In this document: in pieces, positions 28,771 to 37,543 of the stretch
Position numbering within the stretch: position 1 is the first letter of the stretch
Layout of the letters: each line of letters opens with the position of its first letter
Assembly (NCBI GenBank): GCA_030648295.1
Contig: JAUSID010000177.1
Coordinates: 97,463 to 161,462, forward strand
Direction of reading: 5' to 3'
DNA length: 64,000 bases
Source of the DNA: Opitutaceae bacterium
Lineage (GTDB): Bacteria; Verrucomicrobiota; Verrucomicrobiia; Opitutales; Opitutaceae
Program-made: the position numbers and the translations under genes
The notes under the pieces: model-generated
The model's database searches: none
Seen by the model: the letters and a program-made list of their open reading frames with translations, nothing else
What the model was told of the DNA's origin: nothing

Positions 28771-29597
28771 TGACTGCATCGCGTACCGGGCGGCTGATTG
28801 CATCCGTACGGCTAAACAGGACTTCACAAGTAATGGATATGAGATGGACGGACGACCTCTGCGTCGTCCGCTCCCGGGTCTACACGCATTTGGACTATTT
28901 CGCCGCCGGCACCGCGGAAAACGTATGGGATATCCGAATCCATGTGCTGGAAAATTCCTCCTCCAATCCCCTCGAGGGCGAGTGGCGCGAACGCGGGCAG
29001 CTGAAAACCAACTGGGAGTCGTTCGCGCTCGATGCGACGACGTTCGAACTCCGCGGCACGCGTTACCTCGCCTGGGCTCAGAAGGACCCCAAGATTCGCG
29101 GCAATACGAATCTCTACCTCGCGCGGATGGACAGCCCGACATCAATCACCGGTGCGCAAGTGATGATCTCGCGGCCGGAATTCGATTGGGAGCAGGTTCG
29201 TTACTGGGTCAACGAGGGTCCGGCTGTGCTGATCCGGCATGGGCGGATCTTCATGACCTACTCGGCGGCCGGAACGGGCGCGGAATACTGTCTTGGACTG
29301 CTGACGGCCGACGCCAACGCGGATCTCCTCGATCCCAAATCGTGGACGAAATCCCCGCGTCCTGTCTTCCAGACCAGCGAAGCGCATGGCGTGTTTGGGC
29401 CCGGCCACAACAGCTTCACCACTTCGGCCGACGGGAGGACCCTCCTGCTCGTGTATCACGCCCGCAGTTACCGCGATATCGCCGGCGATCCGCTGCATGA
29501 TCCCAACCGGCACACGCGTGTGCAGCCCTTCATGTGGCGGGCCGATGGTACGCCTGAGTTTGGCGTTCCGGTAGCCAACGCGGCGGGGCGACGATGA
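28770..29597 (+). pseudogene. 5'-truncated GH43 enzyme
   Basis: From about residue 40 this 275-codon frame is a good GH43 match: YFAAGTAENVWDIR, VLENSSSNPLEGEW, TNWESFALDATTFE with the modulating Asp, YLAWAQKD, WVNEGPAVL with the acid Glu, and FGPGHNSFTTS. The first 100-plus residues of a normal enzyme, with the catalytic-base Asp and signal peptide, are missing; in their place is unrelated sequence including the dispersed hairpin at 28850-28869. The ATG at 28770 overlaps the previous stop (TGATG), so the fragment may still be translated, but it should be inactive and unexported. Confidence 0.75.
28850..28869. repeat. Dispersed hairpin GGACGAC...GTCGTCC, copy 1
   Basis: GGACGACCTCTGCGTCGTCC, perfect 7-bp arms and a 6-nt loop. 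Identical 20 bases recur at 32112-32131 with similar flanks (GATGGA before, GCT.CCCG after). This copy lies exactly at the break of the truncated GH43 gene. Confidence 0.8.
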
Positions 29598-29631
29598 ACG
29601 GACGAATTGATTACCGCTCGCGCCAGAAGTT

Positions 29632-31171
29632 GCGGGCGGGACGCCAGTTGTGTTCGGCACGTCTCCGGCTATTTAAGTACTGGCCCGTTTTCCGAGTGGC
29701 GCATGACCCAAAATCGCGCGTCGCACGATCGCCATATGAGTGTCACACGATTGTAACTGTACTTTTGATACGAGTACCGTTACAACGGTGGCGTGCCCGC
29801 CACCGCCACGCCAGTCCCCAGCGCACCCGCCGCGGCGGCCCTGCGCGAAAAAGACCTCAAGCAGTGGCGCCTGATCGAGCGCTTCCAGGACGCGCTCGCC
29901 GCGGAATTGAAGCTCCGCGGCGGCCCCGCCGACACCTGGGCCCATCCCAATCGCGAGCTCCAACTCCCCCAGTATTTGAGTTTGTTCTTGTTCGGGCTGT
30001 TCAATCCGGTGGTCGAGACCATGCGCGGGTTGTGCGCGGCCACCGCGTTGCAACGCGTGCAACGGGAGGTGTCCGGCGCAAAGGTGAGCTTGGGCAGTTT
30101 CAGCGAGGCGCAAGCGGTGGTGGACCCCGCGCTGCTCAAGGCGGTCTTCGCCCGGCTGGCCAGCGAGGCTCCAGCCCCGCCGGCCGCGCGCGCCAGTTTG
30201 GGCGGCAAGGCCAAGGTCGTCGACAGCTCGGTGTGGGAGGTGCTGCCGCGGATGGCCTGGGCGTTCTGGCGCAATCAGGACGGACTGCAAAACGCGGTGC
30301 GGCTGCACGTGGAATTCGACTTGGCGAGCGGCCGCGTGCAGCAGGCCGAGTTGACCAAGGCGAAACGATGCGAGCGCCAGCAATGGCAAAAGTTCGCCCA
30401 GCCAGGCGTCTGCCACATCGGCGACCGGAATTTCGGTCAAGACTACGCGTTGTTGGCCAAGCTGCAGGCCAAGGGCAGCCACTTCGTGGTGCGACTGCGA
30501 CTGGACACGCAATGGGTGGAGGAGAACAGCGAGCTGCTCACCGCGGCGGATCGGGCCGCGGGGGTGAAGTGGGCCGGAACCGTGCGACTGGGCAAGCACG
30601 GCGACGGGCCGCGGGTGCGCGTCATCCAGCTGCTCGGCGAGGACGAGAGTATCCTGATTGCCACGACCCTGAGCGCGGTCGATGGGCCGCCAGAATTAAT
30701 CGCCGAGTGCTACCGGCATCGCTGGCAGGTGGAACTGTTTTTCCGGTGGTTGAAATGCATCCTGGGCTGTCGGCACTGGCTGGCGGAGAGCGAGCGAGGT
30801 GTGGCCCTGCAAGTGTATCTGGCGCTGATTGCCGCGCAATTGATGATGCTCTACCAGGGCGAGCGGCCCAATAAACGACAGATGGAAGCGATCCAGTTTT
30901 ACCTCATGGGCTGGGCGACCCTGGAGGAGTTGATGGCCCGATTGAAGCCGGCCAAGTCGAAGAAGAAATCGTCCGCCGCGAAAAAATCCTGAACCGATGG
31001 ATCGTCCCCGGGGTGCGCCGTGCTCCGGGCGCGCCGTGCTTGCGCGCGTGTCGCGGGATGCCCCGCTCGCCGCTGGCCGCTGCGCTCGCCCCACGGGCCG
31101 CGCCGCATGGATTTTTTCCGCCGAGCGTCGGAAGCACCTGGGATGCCGAACACAACTGGCGGGACGCCCGC
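29632..31171 (+). mobile_element. IS4-family insertion sequence with candidate terminal inverted repeats
   Basis: The transposase gene is bracketed by 28-bp sequences in inverted orientation (29632-29659 and 31144-31171), 25 of 28 matching, containing GCCAGTTGTGTTCGGCA and its complement. They could be the element's ends, but they also resemble the dispersed GCGGGCGTCCCGCC palindrome family, so the true IS limits may be nearer the gene. I see no convincing target-site duplication. The element separates the truncated GH43 gene from a convergent esterase gene. The 225 bp after the transposase are non-coding. Confidence 0.6.
29793..30992 (+). CDS. IS4-family DDE transposase
   Basis: A 399-residue DDE transposase. 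Catalytic Asp144 is in KVVDSSVWE, Asp211 in HIGDRNFG, and the Glu lies in the IS4 signature Y307-(2)-R310-(3)-E314-(6)-K321 (ECYRHRWQVELFFRWLK). The insertion between the second Asp and Glu is predicted beta-rich, as in IS4 enzymes. The start is GTG at 29793-29795; the preceding 100 bp are A+T-richer than the region and probably hold the promoter. The Lys-rich end (KPAKSKKKSSAAKKS) is intact, so the enzyme may be active. Confidence 0.92.
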   Translation: MPATATPVPSAPAAAALREKDLKQWRLIERFQDALAAELKLRGGPADTWAHPNRELQLPQYLSLFLFGLFNPVVETMRGLCAATALQRVQREVSGAKVSLGSFSEAQAVVDPALLKAVFARLASEAPAPPAARASLGGKAKVVDSSVWEVLPRMAWAFWRNQDGLQNAVRLHVEFDLASGRVQQAELTKAKRCERQQWQKFAQPGVCHIGDRNFGQDYALLAKLQAKGSHFVVRLRLDTQWVEENSELLTAADRAAGVKWAGTVRLGKHGDGPRVRVIQLLGEDESILIATTLSAVDGPPELIAECYRHRWQVELFFRWLKCILGCRHWLAESERGVALQVYLALIAAQLMMLYQGERPNKRQMEAIQFYLMGWATLEELMARLKPAKSKKKSSAAKKS

Positions 31172-31217
31172 GCTCCCGGGGCGGAACAGCGCAATCCACC
31201 TATCACTGATTTTGGAC

Positions 31218-32012
31218 CTACTTCGCGCCTGGGCCCGACAGGCGTTCGTGCCGGAGGAGCCAGGCATACAGCTCCGGATTGGCGTACGTCTCGGTCCATG
31301 AATCGTGCTTTGCTTCCGGATACGTGGTGAGCTGGATGTCCTTCACGCCACCGCGACGAAGCAGCGCAACCAGCCGCTCCGATTCGCTCAGCGGCACGGT
31401 GGGATCCTTGGCGCCATGAAACGCCCAGATGCCAAGGCTCTGGAGCGCGGCTTTCCGCGACGGGTCGCTGAGAAGCACGCTGATCAACGTCCCGCCGCCG
31501 CAGATCGGAACGATGGCGGCAAAACGCTCCGGGTGTTTCAAACCGACGGACCAGGTACCGTAACCGCCCATGCTGAGCCCGGTGAGATAGATTCGCGCCG
31601 GATCGACCCTGAGTTCCGCGCGTGCCCGGTCGAGCAGTGCGAGCACCGCGTCATCGTCCCACACCGTGTCCGCCGGGCATTGCGGCGAAATCACGATGAA
31701 ATTGTCCGCGAGCCGCGGCACCACCGCGGCTTCGGCCGGGCTGAGGCCGGCCCCGCGTTCCAGGAGTTTCGCCGGCCCGTGTTTTGTCACCCGCTGAAGA
31801 TCGGAGCCGCGTTCACCCGCGCCGTGCAGGAACAACAGGAGCGGCCAGCGGCGGTCGGCCGCCGAGTCGTAGTCCCGCGGCAGCGCTTGCAGGTAACGAT
31901 ACGAAACCGTTTTCGTGACCTTCGATTCGAACGCTCGGCTGGTCTGCCCTTCGGCCGCAACGGCGGCGAGCGGTGCAGCGATCACGGCTCCGGCGAGGAA
32001 AAGATGTCGCAT
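31218..32012 (-). CDS. Secreted alpha/beta-hydrolase (carbohydrate esterase or PHB-depolymerase-like)
   Basis: A 264-residue protein with a signal peptide (LFLAGAVIAAPLAAVAA). The alpha/beta-hydrolase catalytic triad is Ser147 in GLSMGGYG, Asp203 in HGAKDPTVP and His236 in EAKHDSW; the oxyanion region is LLLFLHGAGERG. This set fits the feruloyl/acetyl esterase-like group of plant-polysaccharide loci. It would remove ester groups in the periplasm or outside. Transcribed toward the insertion sequence; ATG at 32010-32012. Confidence 0.85.
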   Translation of the reverse strand: MRHLFLAGAVIAAPLAAVAAEGQTSRAFESKVTKTVSYRYLQALPRDYDSAADRRWPLLLFLHGAGERGSDLQRVTKHGPAKLLERGAGLSPAEAAVVPRLADNFIVISPQCPADTVWDDDAVLALLDRARAELRVDPARIYLTGLSMGGYGTWSVGLKHPERFAAIVPICGGGTLISVLLSDPSRKAALQSLGIWAFHGAKDPTVPLSESERLVALLRRGGVKDIQLTTYPEAKHDSWTETYANPELYAWLLRHERLSGPGAK

Positions 32013-32111
32013 GGGGAAGAGCGGTGATCTGCACCAGAACCCAGCGCAGGGCGAAGCGATTTTTCGGGGTGGTTAAACAGGTCGTCACCGATCATTGGCC
32101 GTAGGATGGAG

Positions 32112-32236
32112 GGACGACCTCTGCGTCGTCCGCTTCCCGACACAATACCCCAGTTTGTCATTCTGAGGCTTGGCGAAGAATCCATCACGATGCTCGCGAC
32201 CGGACGTCCCCCCTGGATTCTTCCCTCAGAATGACA
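32112..32236. repeat. Composite intergenic repeat: hairpin copy 2 plus inverted ATTCTGAG element
   Basis: The 347-bp gap 32013-32359 has no gene. It contains GGACGACCTCTGCGTCGTCC (32112-32131), then at 32136-32236 an element that begins CCCGACACAAT, continues GTCATTCTGAGG and GGCGAAGAATCCA, and ends with the inverted counterpart TGGATTCTTC and CCTCAGAATGACA. The second part matches 40864-40962. A long stem can form between its two ends. Confidence 0.75.
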
Positions 32237-32359
32237 GTTTGGAAATTTTCGATGACCCTGGTCTCCTTCGGCGCCGCCGAAGGCGGGCAAGCTTGACCTG
32301 TTCACCACGAGTTTCGGAGTTCATCGAGTCTGTTCCCACGCCACGTCTCCAGCCGTGCG

Positions 32360-33574
32360 TCACTTCGCGACCACCAGCGGGAATCCGTTTTTCTTCAGCG
32401 CGCGATGGAGCGCGGCGATATGGGCGCGATCGCGCGTCTCGACCGTGCAGACCACGTGCACGGCGCTGACGTCGGGGCCGCTGAAGGCGCGGTCGTGTGC
32501 GATATCCTTGATGCTCGCCCGGCTCGCCGCAATGACACGGCAAAGTTCGGCGAGCCCGCCGGGCCGATCGCTGATCCGCGCCGTGAACCGCGTGATCCGG
32601 CCATCGTGCACCAGACCTTTTTCGATCACGCGACTGAGAATGGCGGGGTCGATGTTGCCACCGCCGACCACCAGCGCGACACGCCGGCCCGCGAGTTTCG
32701 GCAGCTTGCCCGACATCATGGCCGCGAGCGGAACCGCCGCCGCGCCTTCGACAACGGTTTTTTCCAATTCCACCATCCGGAGGATCGCGAGCGCGATCCA
32801 CTCCTCGCTCACGGTAATGACTTCGTCGAGACGCCGACGCGCCAGCTCGAACGCGTTTGCACCAACGATCAGGGTCGCCAGGCCATCCGCCAGGGTCGGC
32901 CGCCGCGGCACGCGCTTCGGTTTACCGGCCTCGAGCGCGGTGGTGAAATTCCGCGTCGCCGTGCTTTCGACGCCGATGATCCTGATTCGGGGCCGCAGCG
33001 ACTTCACCGCCACCGCAATTCCGGCGATGAGTCCTCCGCCGCCAATCGGACACACGATCGCATCGAGATCGGGCACCTGCCGCAGAAGCTCGAGCCCCAT
33101 CGTGCCCTGGCCTGCGATCACATGCGGATCATCGAAACCATGAATGTAGGTGAGCCGTTCCGCTGCAACGAGCCGATCGGCCTCGGCCCGCGCCTGGCTG
33201 AAATCGCTTCCGTGAATCAAGACCCGCGCACCGAGACGCTCGCACGTGGTGATTTTTATCAGCGGCGCGTAATCGGGCATCACCACCGTCACCGCGATCC
33301 CGAGCAGTTTGCCGTGAAACGCCAGGCCGAGGGCATGGTTTCCGGCGCTCGCCGACACCACCCCGCGCTTCTTCTGCGCCGCGGAAAGGCGGAGCAGCGC
33401 ATTGCGTGCACCGCGCTCCTTGAACGACCCCGTTCGCTGGAGATTGTCGAGTTTGCAGAAGATTCGCGCGCCCGTCATTTCCGAAAGAGGAATCGATTCC
33501 TGGCAAGGCGTGACGACAATGCCACCGGCGATACGTCTCTGGGCGGCGCGAATGTCCGACAGTGTGACAGCCAT
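32360..33574 (-). CDS. ilvA: Threonine ammonia-lyase with ACT domain
   Basis: A 404-residue fold-type II PLP enzyme that converts threonine to 2-oxobutyrate for isoleucine synthesis or catabolism. PLP-binding Lys52 is in GSFKERGA, SAGNHALGLA holds the substrate carboxylate, and CPIGGGGLIAG is the phosphate-binding glycine loop. A single C-terminal ACT domain (about residues 330-404, ARISDRPGGLAELCRVIA) makes it the short, TdcB/IlvA2-like type rather than the two-ACT E. coli IlvA; the symbol is therefore provisional. Monocistronic; start ATG at 33572-33574. Confidence 0.92.
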   Translation of the reverse strand: MAVTLSDIRAAQRRIAGGIVVTPCQESIPLSEMTGARIFCKLDNLQRTGSFKERGARNALLRLSAAQKKRGVVSASAGNHALGLAFHGKLLGIAVTVVMPDYAPLIKITTCERLGARVLIHGSDFSQARAEADRLVAAERLTYIHGFDDPHVIAGQGTMGLELLRQVPDLDAIVCPIGGGGLIAGIAVAVKSLRPRIRIIGVESTATRNFTTALEAGKPKRVPRRPTLADGLATLIVGANAFELARRRLDEVITVSEEWIALAILRMVELEKTVVEGAAAVPLAAMMSGKLPKLAGRRVALVVGGGNIDPAILSRVIEKGLVHDGRITRFTARISDRPGGLAELCRVIAASRASIKDIAHDRAFSGPDVSAVHVVCTVETRDRAHIAALHRALKKNGFPLVVAK

Positions 33575-33968
33575 GCGCAGGAGTGTGCGCTAAATCGCGC
33601 CGGTTGAAAATGGAAAGCCACGGCGCCGGGCCTTTGCGCGTTTCGCCGTGTCACTCGCGTTCATCCGCGCCCCGGCATTTCGCCCGGCGGATCACTCCGA
33701 ATTTCATCTGATGCCAACGCTGGAATTCTCCCGCCGTCCGGCGTCATTGCATCTGTGCAAGCGGCAAAGACATGGCGAGGAATAGCGTTGCGGCGAGAAC
33801 GTGGGGGATTAGACCGGGCCTCTCATGCAACGGGCGTCTCAAGAGTTCGGATGCAACCATCGGCTGGCGCGGACCGGCGCTTTTGCGCGACTGCCCGGGC
33901 CGCAGAAGGTTGGTGAGCGATCCCCTCCGCCACCCGCGCGTACCCGCATCTCACGTTAATCCCCTGTC
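33575..33968. other. 394-bp gap, no gene recognised
   Basis: The region lies between divergent genes and should hold promoters for both. A CACGGCG...CGCCGTG hairpin sits near 33620-33650, and GC-rich self-complementary stretches continue to about 33920. I recognised no tRNA, small ORF or known riboswitch. A structured RNA cannot be excluded. Confidence 0.4.
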
Positions 33969-34319
33969 ATGTTTCAGGTGAATTTTTCCGAGCAGGCCAT
34001 GCATGAGCTCAACAAGCTCGATAAACTCGCGCAGCTCGACGCGATCGATCCCATCACCAGCCTGAAGCCGTCGGATCTGGCGCATCCGCGCGAACCGCTC
34101 GGCTATTTCAAACGCGGTCGCAAGATGCTGTATCGACTGCGCGCGGGCGACTTCCGGTTTTATTTCGACGTCCGTGGCGAAACGCTCCACGTGGATTATA
34201 TTCTGCACCGAAACTCGCTCGAAGACTTTCTGTTGCGGAACAAACTTCCGGTCACCGAGCAGCAGCTCGTGGAGCAGAATTCCAAGTTTTGGCAATACCT
34301 CGAAAGCCTCACGAAATGA
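33969..34319 (+). CDS. RelE/ParE-fold protein overlapping pssA
   Basis: A 116-residue protein. Residues 1-90 follow the RelE/ParE pattern: QVNFSEQAMHELNKLDK, then HPREPLGYFKRGRKMLYRLR, AGDFRFYFDV, VDYILHRNSLEDF (as R.L.G...R.R.GDYRV.Y in toxins). A 25-residue tail follows. No antitoxin gene accompanies it, and its stop overlaps the pssA start (ATGA), so translation of pssA is coupled to it. That argues for a domesticated, housekeeping-linked role rather than a toxin; function unknown. Confidence 0.75.
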   Translation: MFQVNFSEQAMHELNKLDKLAQLDAIDPITSLKPSDLAHPREPLGYFKRGRKMLYRLRAGDFRFYFDVRGETLHVDYILHRNSLEDFLLRNKLPVTEQQLVEQNSKFWQYLESLTK

Positions 34320-35233
34320 CCCCCGAGCGTCCTGCTGGTGAAAAGGCCGTGGCCGACGATCTAGCCCGGCGTGAGGACCCCTACAACGTCACGCAGGCGA
34401 GCCGGATTTATTTTCTGCCGAACCTGATGACGGCGGGAAATCTCTTCTGCGGGTTCATGGCGATCGTGGAGTGCATCCAGGCGCGACTGGCCGAAACGTC
34501 ACCGACCTTGGAGTACCACAACGCGACGAATGCCGACCATTACCGCTACGCCGTCTGGTTCATCTTCGGCGCCGCAGGTTTCGATGCGCTCGACGGACGT
34601 CTGGCGCGGATGGGTGGGCGCGAATCGCTCTTCGGCGCGGAGTTCGACTCGCTCGCCGACGTGGTGTCGTTCGGCATGGCGCCGGCCCTGCTGATGTTCT
34701 ACCTCATCATCTCGCCAACCCAGGGTTACGAATGGTTCCGGAATGTCGGGTGGTTCATCGGCTTCGTCTACCTTCTCTGCGCGGCGATGAGGCTGGCGCG
34801 ATTCAACGTCATCATGAACCCGTTTCTCCGCCCTGGCCGCAAGGAATCCGCCAAGGACTTTGTCGGTTTGCCGGTGCCAGCGGCAGCGTCGACGGTGGCA
34901 TCGCTCGTCCTCTTGCTGCTTAAACTCGAGGAATCCGATCGTTCGATCAAAAATTGGGCGCTCACCCTGCCGTTCCTGATGCTTCTCGTTGCGATGCTCA
35001 TGGTCAGCACGGTGCGCTACCCCAGCGGCAAAAACGTCGACATGCAGACGCAGACTCGATTGCGGCCGTTCATTCTCATCCTAGCCGCAATTGGCTTGCT
35101 AGTCTTCTATAAGGAGGTCGCGGTGTTTGGGCTTTGCCTCAGCTACATCTTTTTCGGCCTATTCCGGTATTTCCGCCGCGGAAGGCCATCGTTGATGGAG
35201 GTTCCGGCGCCGAAGCCAGCCAAAAGGGTGTGA
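34316..35233 (+). CDS. pssA: CDP-diacylglycerol-serine O-phosphatidyltransferase
   Basis: A 305-residue inner-membrane enzyme making phosphatidylserine from CDP-diacylglycerol and serine, the route to phosphatidylethanolamine. The CDP-alcohol phosphotransferase motif DG..AR........G...D...D is complete: DGRLAR, then G, AEFDSLAD. FLPNLMTAGNLFCGFMA just before it and ADVVSFGMAPALLMF after it are typical of Gram-positive-type PssA. About eight TMs; a Pro/Lys tail. The ATG at 34316 overlaps the preceding stop. No psd gene is visible next to it. Confidence 0.92.
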   Translation: MTPERPAGEKAVADDLARREDPYNVTQASRIYFLPNLMTAGNLFCGFMAIVECIQARLAETSPTLEYHNATNADHYRYAVWFIFGAAGFDALDGRLARMGGRESLFGAEFDSLADVVSFGMAPALLMFYLIISPTQGYEWFRNVGWFIGFVYLLCAAMRLARFNVIMNPFLRPGRKESAKDFVGLPVPAAASTVASLVLLLLKLEESDRSIKNWALTLPFLMLLVAMLMVSTVRYPSGKNVDMQTQTRLRPFILILAAIGLLVFYKEVAVFGLCLSYIFFGLFRYFRRGRPSLMEVPAPKPAKRV

Positions 35234-35285
35234 AGAAACTGCGCATTGGTTCCGGATAACTCCAAGCCTGCGAATAACCGGACCT

Positions 35286-35393
35286 TTCTCCACACCACAT
35301 CGGAAGTTCTTCACCGCTCCGGATCGGGAATTTCCCGAGTCAGGGAGCCGAGTTACTGCACTTGTTCGCAGCACATATGAATACGGATATAAT
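35286..35393 (+). promoter_or_regulatory. A+T-rich leader of dnaN with a consensus -10 box
   Basis: TATAAT at 35388-35393 is a perfect -10 hexamer, rare in this GC-rich DNA; TTGTTC at 35362 is 20 bp upstream, a long spacer, so the -35 is uncertain. A single near-match to a DnaA box (TTCTCCACA, 35286-35294) is present. The stretch 35340-35430 is clearly A+T-rich. I call a dnaN promoter and not an origin. Confidence 0.5.
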
Positions 35394-35458
35394 TCCTATT
35401 GAACACGTATCCTTTTAGCCTTTGTTAGCTTCTCCAAAAGCTCATCCAGCGGCTCCGC

Positions 35459-36583
35459 ATGAAATTCAAAATCAACCGCGATCATTTTGCCAACGGCTTA
35501 GCCCAAGTCCTCAACGTGGTCGGCTCCAAGGCGACGATGCCGATTTTGAGCAACGTGCTGATTGAAGCCGAAAAGGACCAGATCTCGCTCACGACGACCA
35601 ATCTCGATCTGGGCATTCGCTGCCGAATCAACGCCGAGGTGAAGGAAACAGGGGCGGTGACCCTCCCGGTCAAGCGATTGGCCGGGATTGTGCGCGAATT
35701 GCCCAATGTGGACGTAACGCTGGACGCGTCGCCCAATCACCAGATCAAGCTGACCTCGGGCGGATCGACGTTCCGGATCATGGGCATCGGCAAGGAGGAA
35801 TTCCCCCCGCTACCGGAGTTTGGCGAGGAGAAGGCCTATTCGTTGGATCAGGCGGAGCTCCTCACGATGCTGAAGAGCGTCGCCTACGCGCAATCCACGG
35901 ACGAGACGCGCTACATCCTGAACGGTGTTTATTTCAATTTTAAGGATGAAAAGCTTTCGCTGGTGGCAACAGACGGCCGCCGTCTGGCTTTGGTGGCCAA
36001 GGAGATGGACGTGCCGGCGGACAGTGCGGGCGCCATCATCCTGCCGGCGAAAACCGTGGGCGAACTCCAGCGGCTGCTTGAGAAGGGCGAGAAAGTGAAG
36101 ATCAACTTCAACGAGCGTCGGGCCGCCTTCCAAATCGCGACGGACAAGGATACGAGCGGGCTCATCGATCATATCTATCTCTACTCGAAAGTGGTGGAGG
36201 GAAATTATCCTAACTACCAACAGGTCATCCCGAAAGAGACGCACCAGCGGATCCGGCTGGAGCGTGAACTGTTCCTCCACTGCGTTCATCGTGCCGCCCT
36301 CGTTTGCTCGGAAAAGGCGAATTCCGTCAAAATCAAGCTCTCGAGCAACCTGCTCGAGCTGACGGCCCAAAGCCCGGACTTCGGTGAGGCGCACGAGTCG
36401 ATGGCCATCGGCTACAGCGGCCCCGAACTGCAGGTTGCGTTCAACCCGGCGTTCCTGATGGATCCGCTGCGGGCGCTGACCAAGGACGAGGTCTTTTTCG
36501 AGGTGAAGGACGAGGTCAGCCCTGGCGTCTTCAAGACGCTCGAGAGCTTCGTTTGCGTGATTATGCCGGTCCGGCTGAGTTAA
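35459..36583 (+). CDS. dnaN: DNA polymerase III beta subunit (sliding clamp)
   Basis: A 374-residue beta clamp, full length, with three clamp domains. [21 protein letters not shown] at the start, [15 protein letters not shown], then [13 protein letters not shown] in the second domain, [10 protein letters not shown] and the C-terminal [10 protein letters not shown], which corresponds to the conserved MPM/RL end, are all as expected. It tethers polymerase III and other partners to DNA. Unusually for dnaN, neither dnaA nor recF is adjacent; it sits after pssA and before a membrane protein. Confidence 0.97.
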   Translation: MKFKINRDHFANGLAQVLNVVGSKATMPILSNVLIEAEKDQISLTTTNLDLGIRCRINAEVKETGAVTLPVKRLAGIVRELPNVDVTLDASPNHQIKLTSGGSTFRIMGIGKEEFPPLPEFGEEKAYSLDQAELLTMLKSVAYAQSTDETRYILNGVYFNFKDEKLSLVATDGRRLALVAKEMDVPADSAGAIILPAKTVGELQRLLEKGEKVKINFNERRAAFQIATDKDTSGLIDHIYLYSKVVEGNYPNYQQVIPKETHQRIRLERELFLHCVHRAALVCSEKANSVKIKLSSNLLELTAQSPDFGEAHESMAIGYSGPELQVAFNPAFLMDPLRALTKDEVFFEVKDEVSPGVFKTLESFVCVIMPVRLS

Positions 36584-36637
36584 AGTGCATTATTTTCGAA
36601 CGGCACCCCCGGGTAGCCGAGTCAAAGGGTCATACTC

Positions 36638-37543
36638 GTGGCGACCCATTGTCGCCGCCACACTGTGGAGCCTTCTTATTTCATTCTCGCCGCGATCATC
36701 CTTTCGCTCCTGCTGATGCAGCTCAACCAGCGGCTCGCCTCGCCACTGGTTTCGATCGCCGATCGCTGGCTGCGTTGGCTGGTTTTTGCCTTTGGCGCCG
36801 CCTACCTGTGTCACGATTTCAAGCTGGTCGATCGGCCATACGCGGTACTGGTCGTGGTCTTCTTTCTCGTCTGGTTTCTCGGTGAGACACTCTACAACTG
36901 GCTCATCATTACGGCGGAGAGCCTGAGTCCGCTGCCGCTATTCCCGCGCTACGGCGTGAACACCAGCGGCGAGGAGTGGCCGGTCCAGCCAAGGCTGCTG
37001 AAGATCCGCGAATGGCTCCGCGCCCAAGGATTCCGCCAGGTGCAGGCGCTAAAAGCGGAGATCGGCGGCGGAATTTATCTTCGTGTCTCGGTTTATCAGG
37101 ACGCACAGGCCACCATCCGGGTCCAGGTCACGTTCCTGCCCCAAGCCAACGGCGCGATTTCGGTTTGCTACGGGGTGTCGTCGGTCACCGCCGATGGGGG
37201 GCGCTACATCACGGACAACTTGTACATCCCGTTCGCGGGATTTTTCCCGGAAAACTGGTTTGTGGAACGGCGGCCGTGGAGCCGGTCGTTGCGGCGGCTG
37301 TTGTCGCGCCACCGCGCGAGGCTCGCGTCGTCAGGCGCGGTCATTGCCGCCTTCGAAAATGATCCGTTGTCGGATCTCAACGCCGCGCAACAGGAGCTGG
37401 ATCAGTTGAACACCGAGCTCGGATTTCTGCATCCACAGGCCGAGCGTGAAGACTTGGGCAAGTTCACGCAGGAGGGGCGGTATCGGGTTTGGAAAGAGAT
37501 TTGGATGCTCAACTACCTCGGCCGCCCGGCCCGGTACGAGTAA
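36638..37543 (+). CDS. Conserved-looking membrane protein of unknown function
   Basis: A 301-residue protein with three TM segments in the first 90 residues (FILAAIILSLLLMQL, WLVFAFGAAYLC and VLVVVFFLVWFLGETLYNWL) and a 200-residue soluble part with no recognised motif (a mixed beta domain around EIGGGIYLRVSVYQD, then an amphipathic C-terminus). GTG at 36638 has an AAAGGG site 9 bp upstream; an alternative GTG at 36665 would remove nine residues. It follows dnaN by 54 bp and is closed by a bidirectional hairpin. No function can be assigned. Confidence 0.75.
   Translation: MATHCRRHTVEPSYFILAAIILSLLLMQLNQRLASPLVSIADRWLRWLVFAFGAAYLCHDFKLVDRPYAVLVVVFFLVWFLGETLYNWLIITAESLSPLPLFPRYGVNTSGEEWPVQPRLLKIREWLRAQGFRQVQALKAEIGGGIYLRVSVYQDAQATIRVQVTFLPQANGAISVCYGVSSVTADGGRYITDNLYIPFAGFFPENWFVERRPWSRSLRRLLSRHRARLASSGAVIAAFENDPLSDLNAAQQELDQLNTELGFLHPQAEREDLGKFTQEGRYRVWKEIWMLNYLGRPARYE

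Noticed and set aside
33575..33968. tRNA or riboswitch in the 394-bp gap
   Set aside because: GC-rich hairpins are present but no cloverleaf or known aptamer core could be built by eye.
33969..34319. Active ParE/RelE toxin
   Set aside because: No antitoxin partner, and translational coupling to pssA argues for another role.
35234..35458. Replication origin beside dnaN
   Set aside because: Only one imperfect DnaA-box-like site, and no dnaA or recF next to it.
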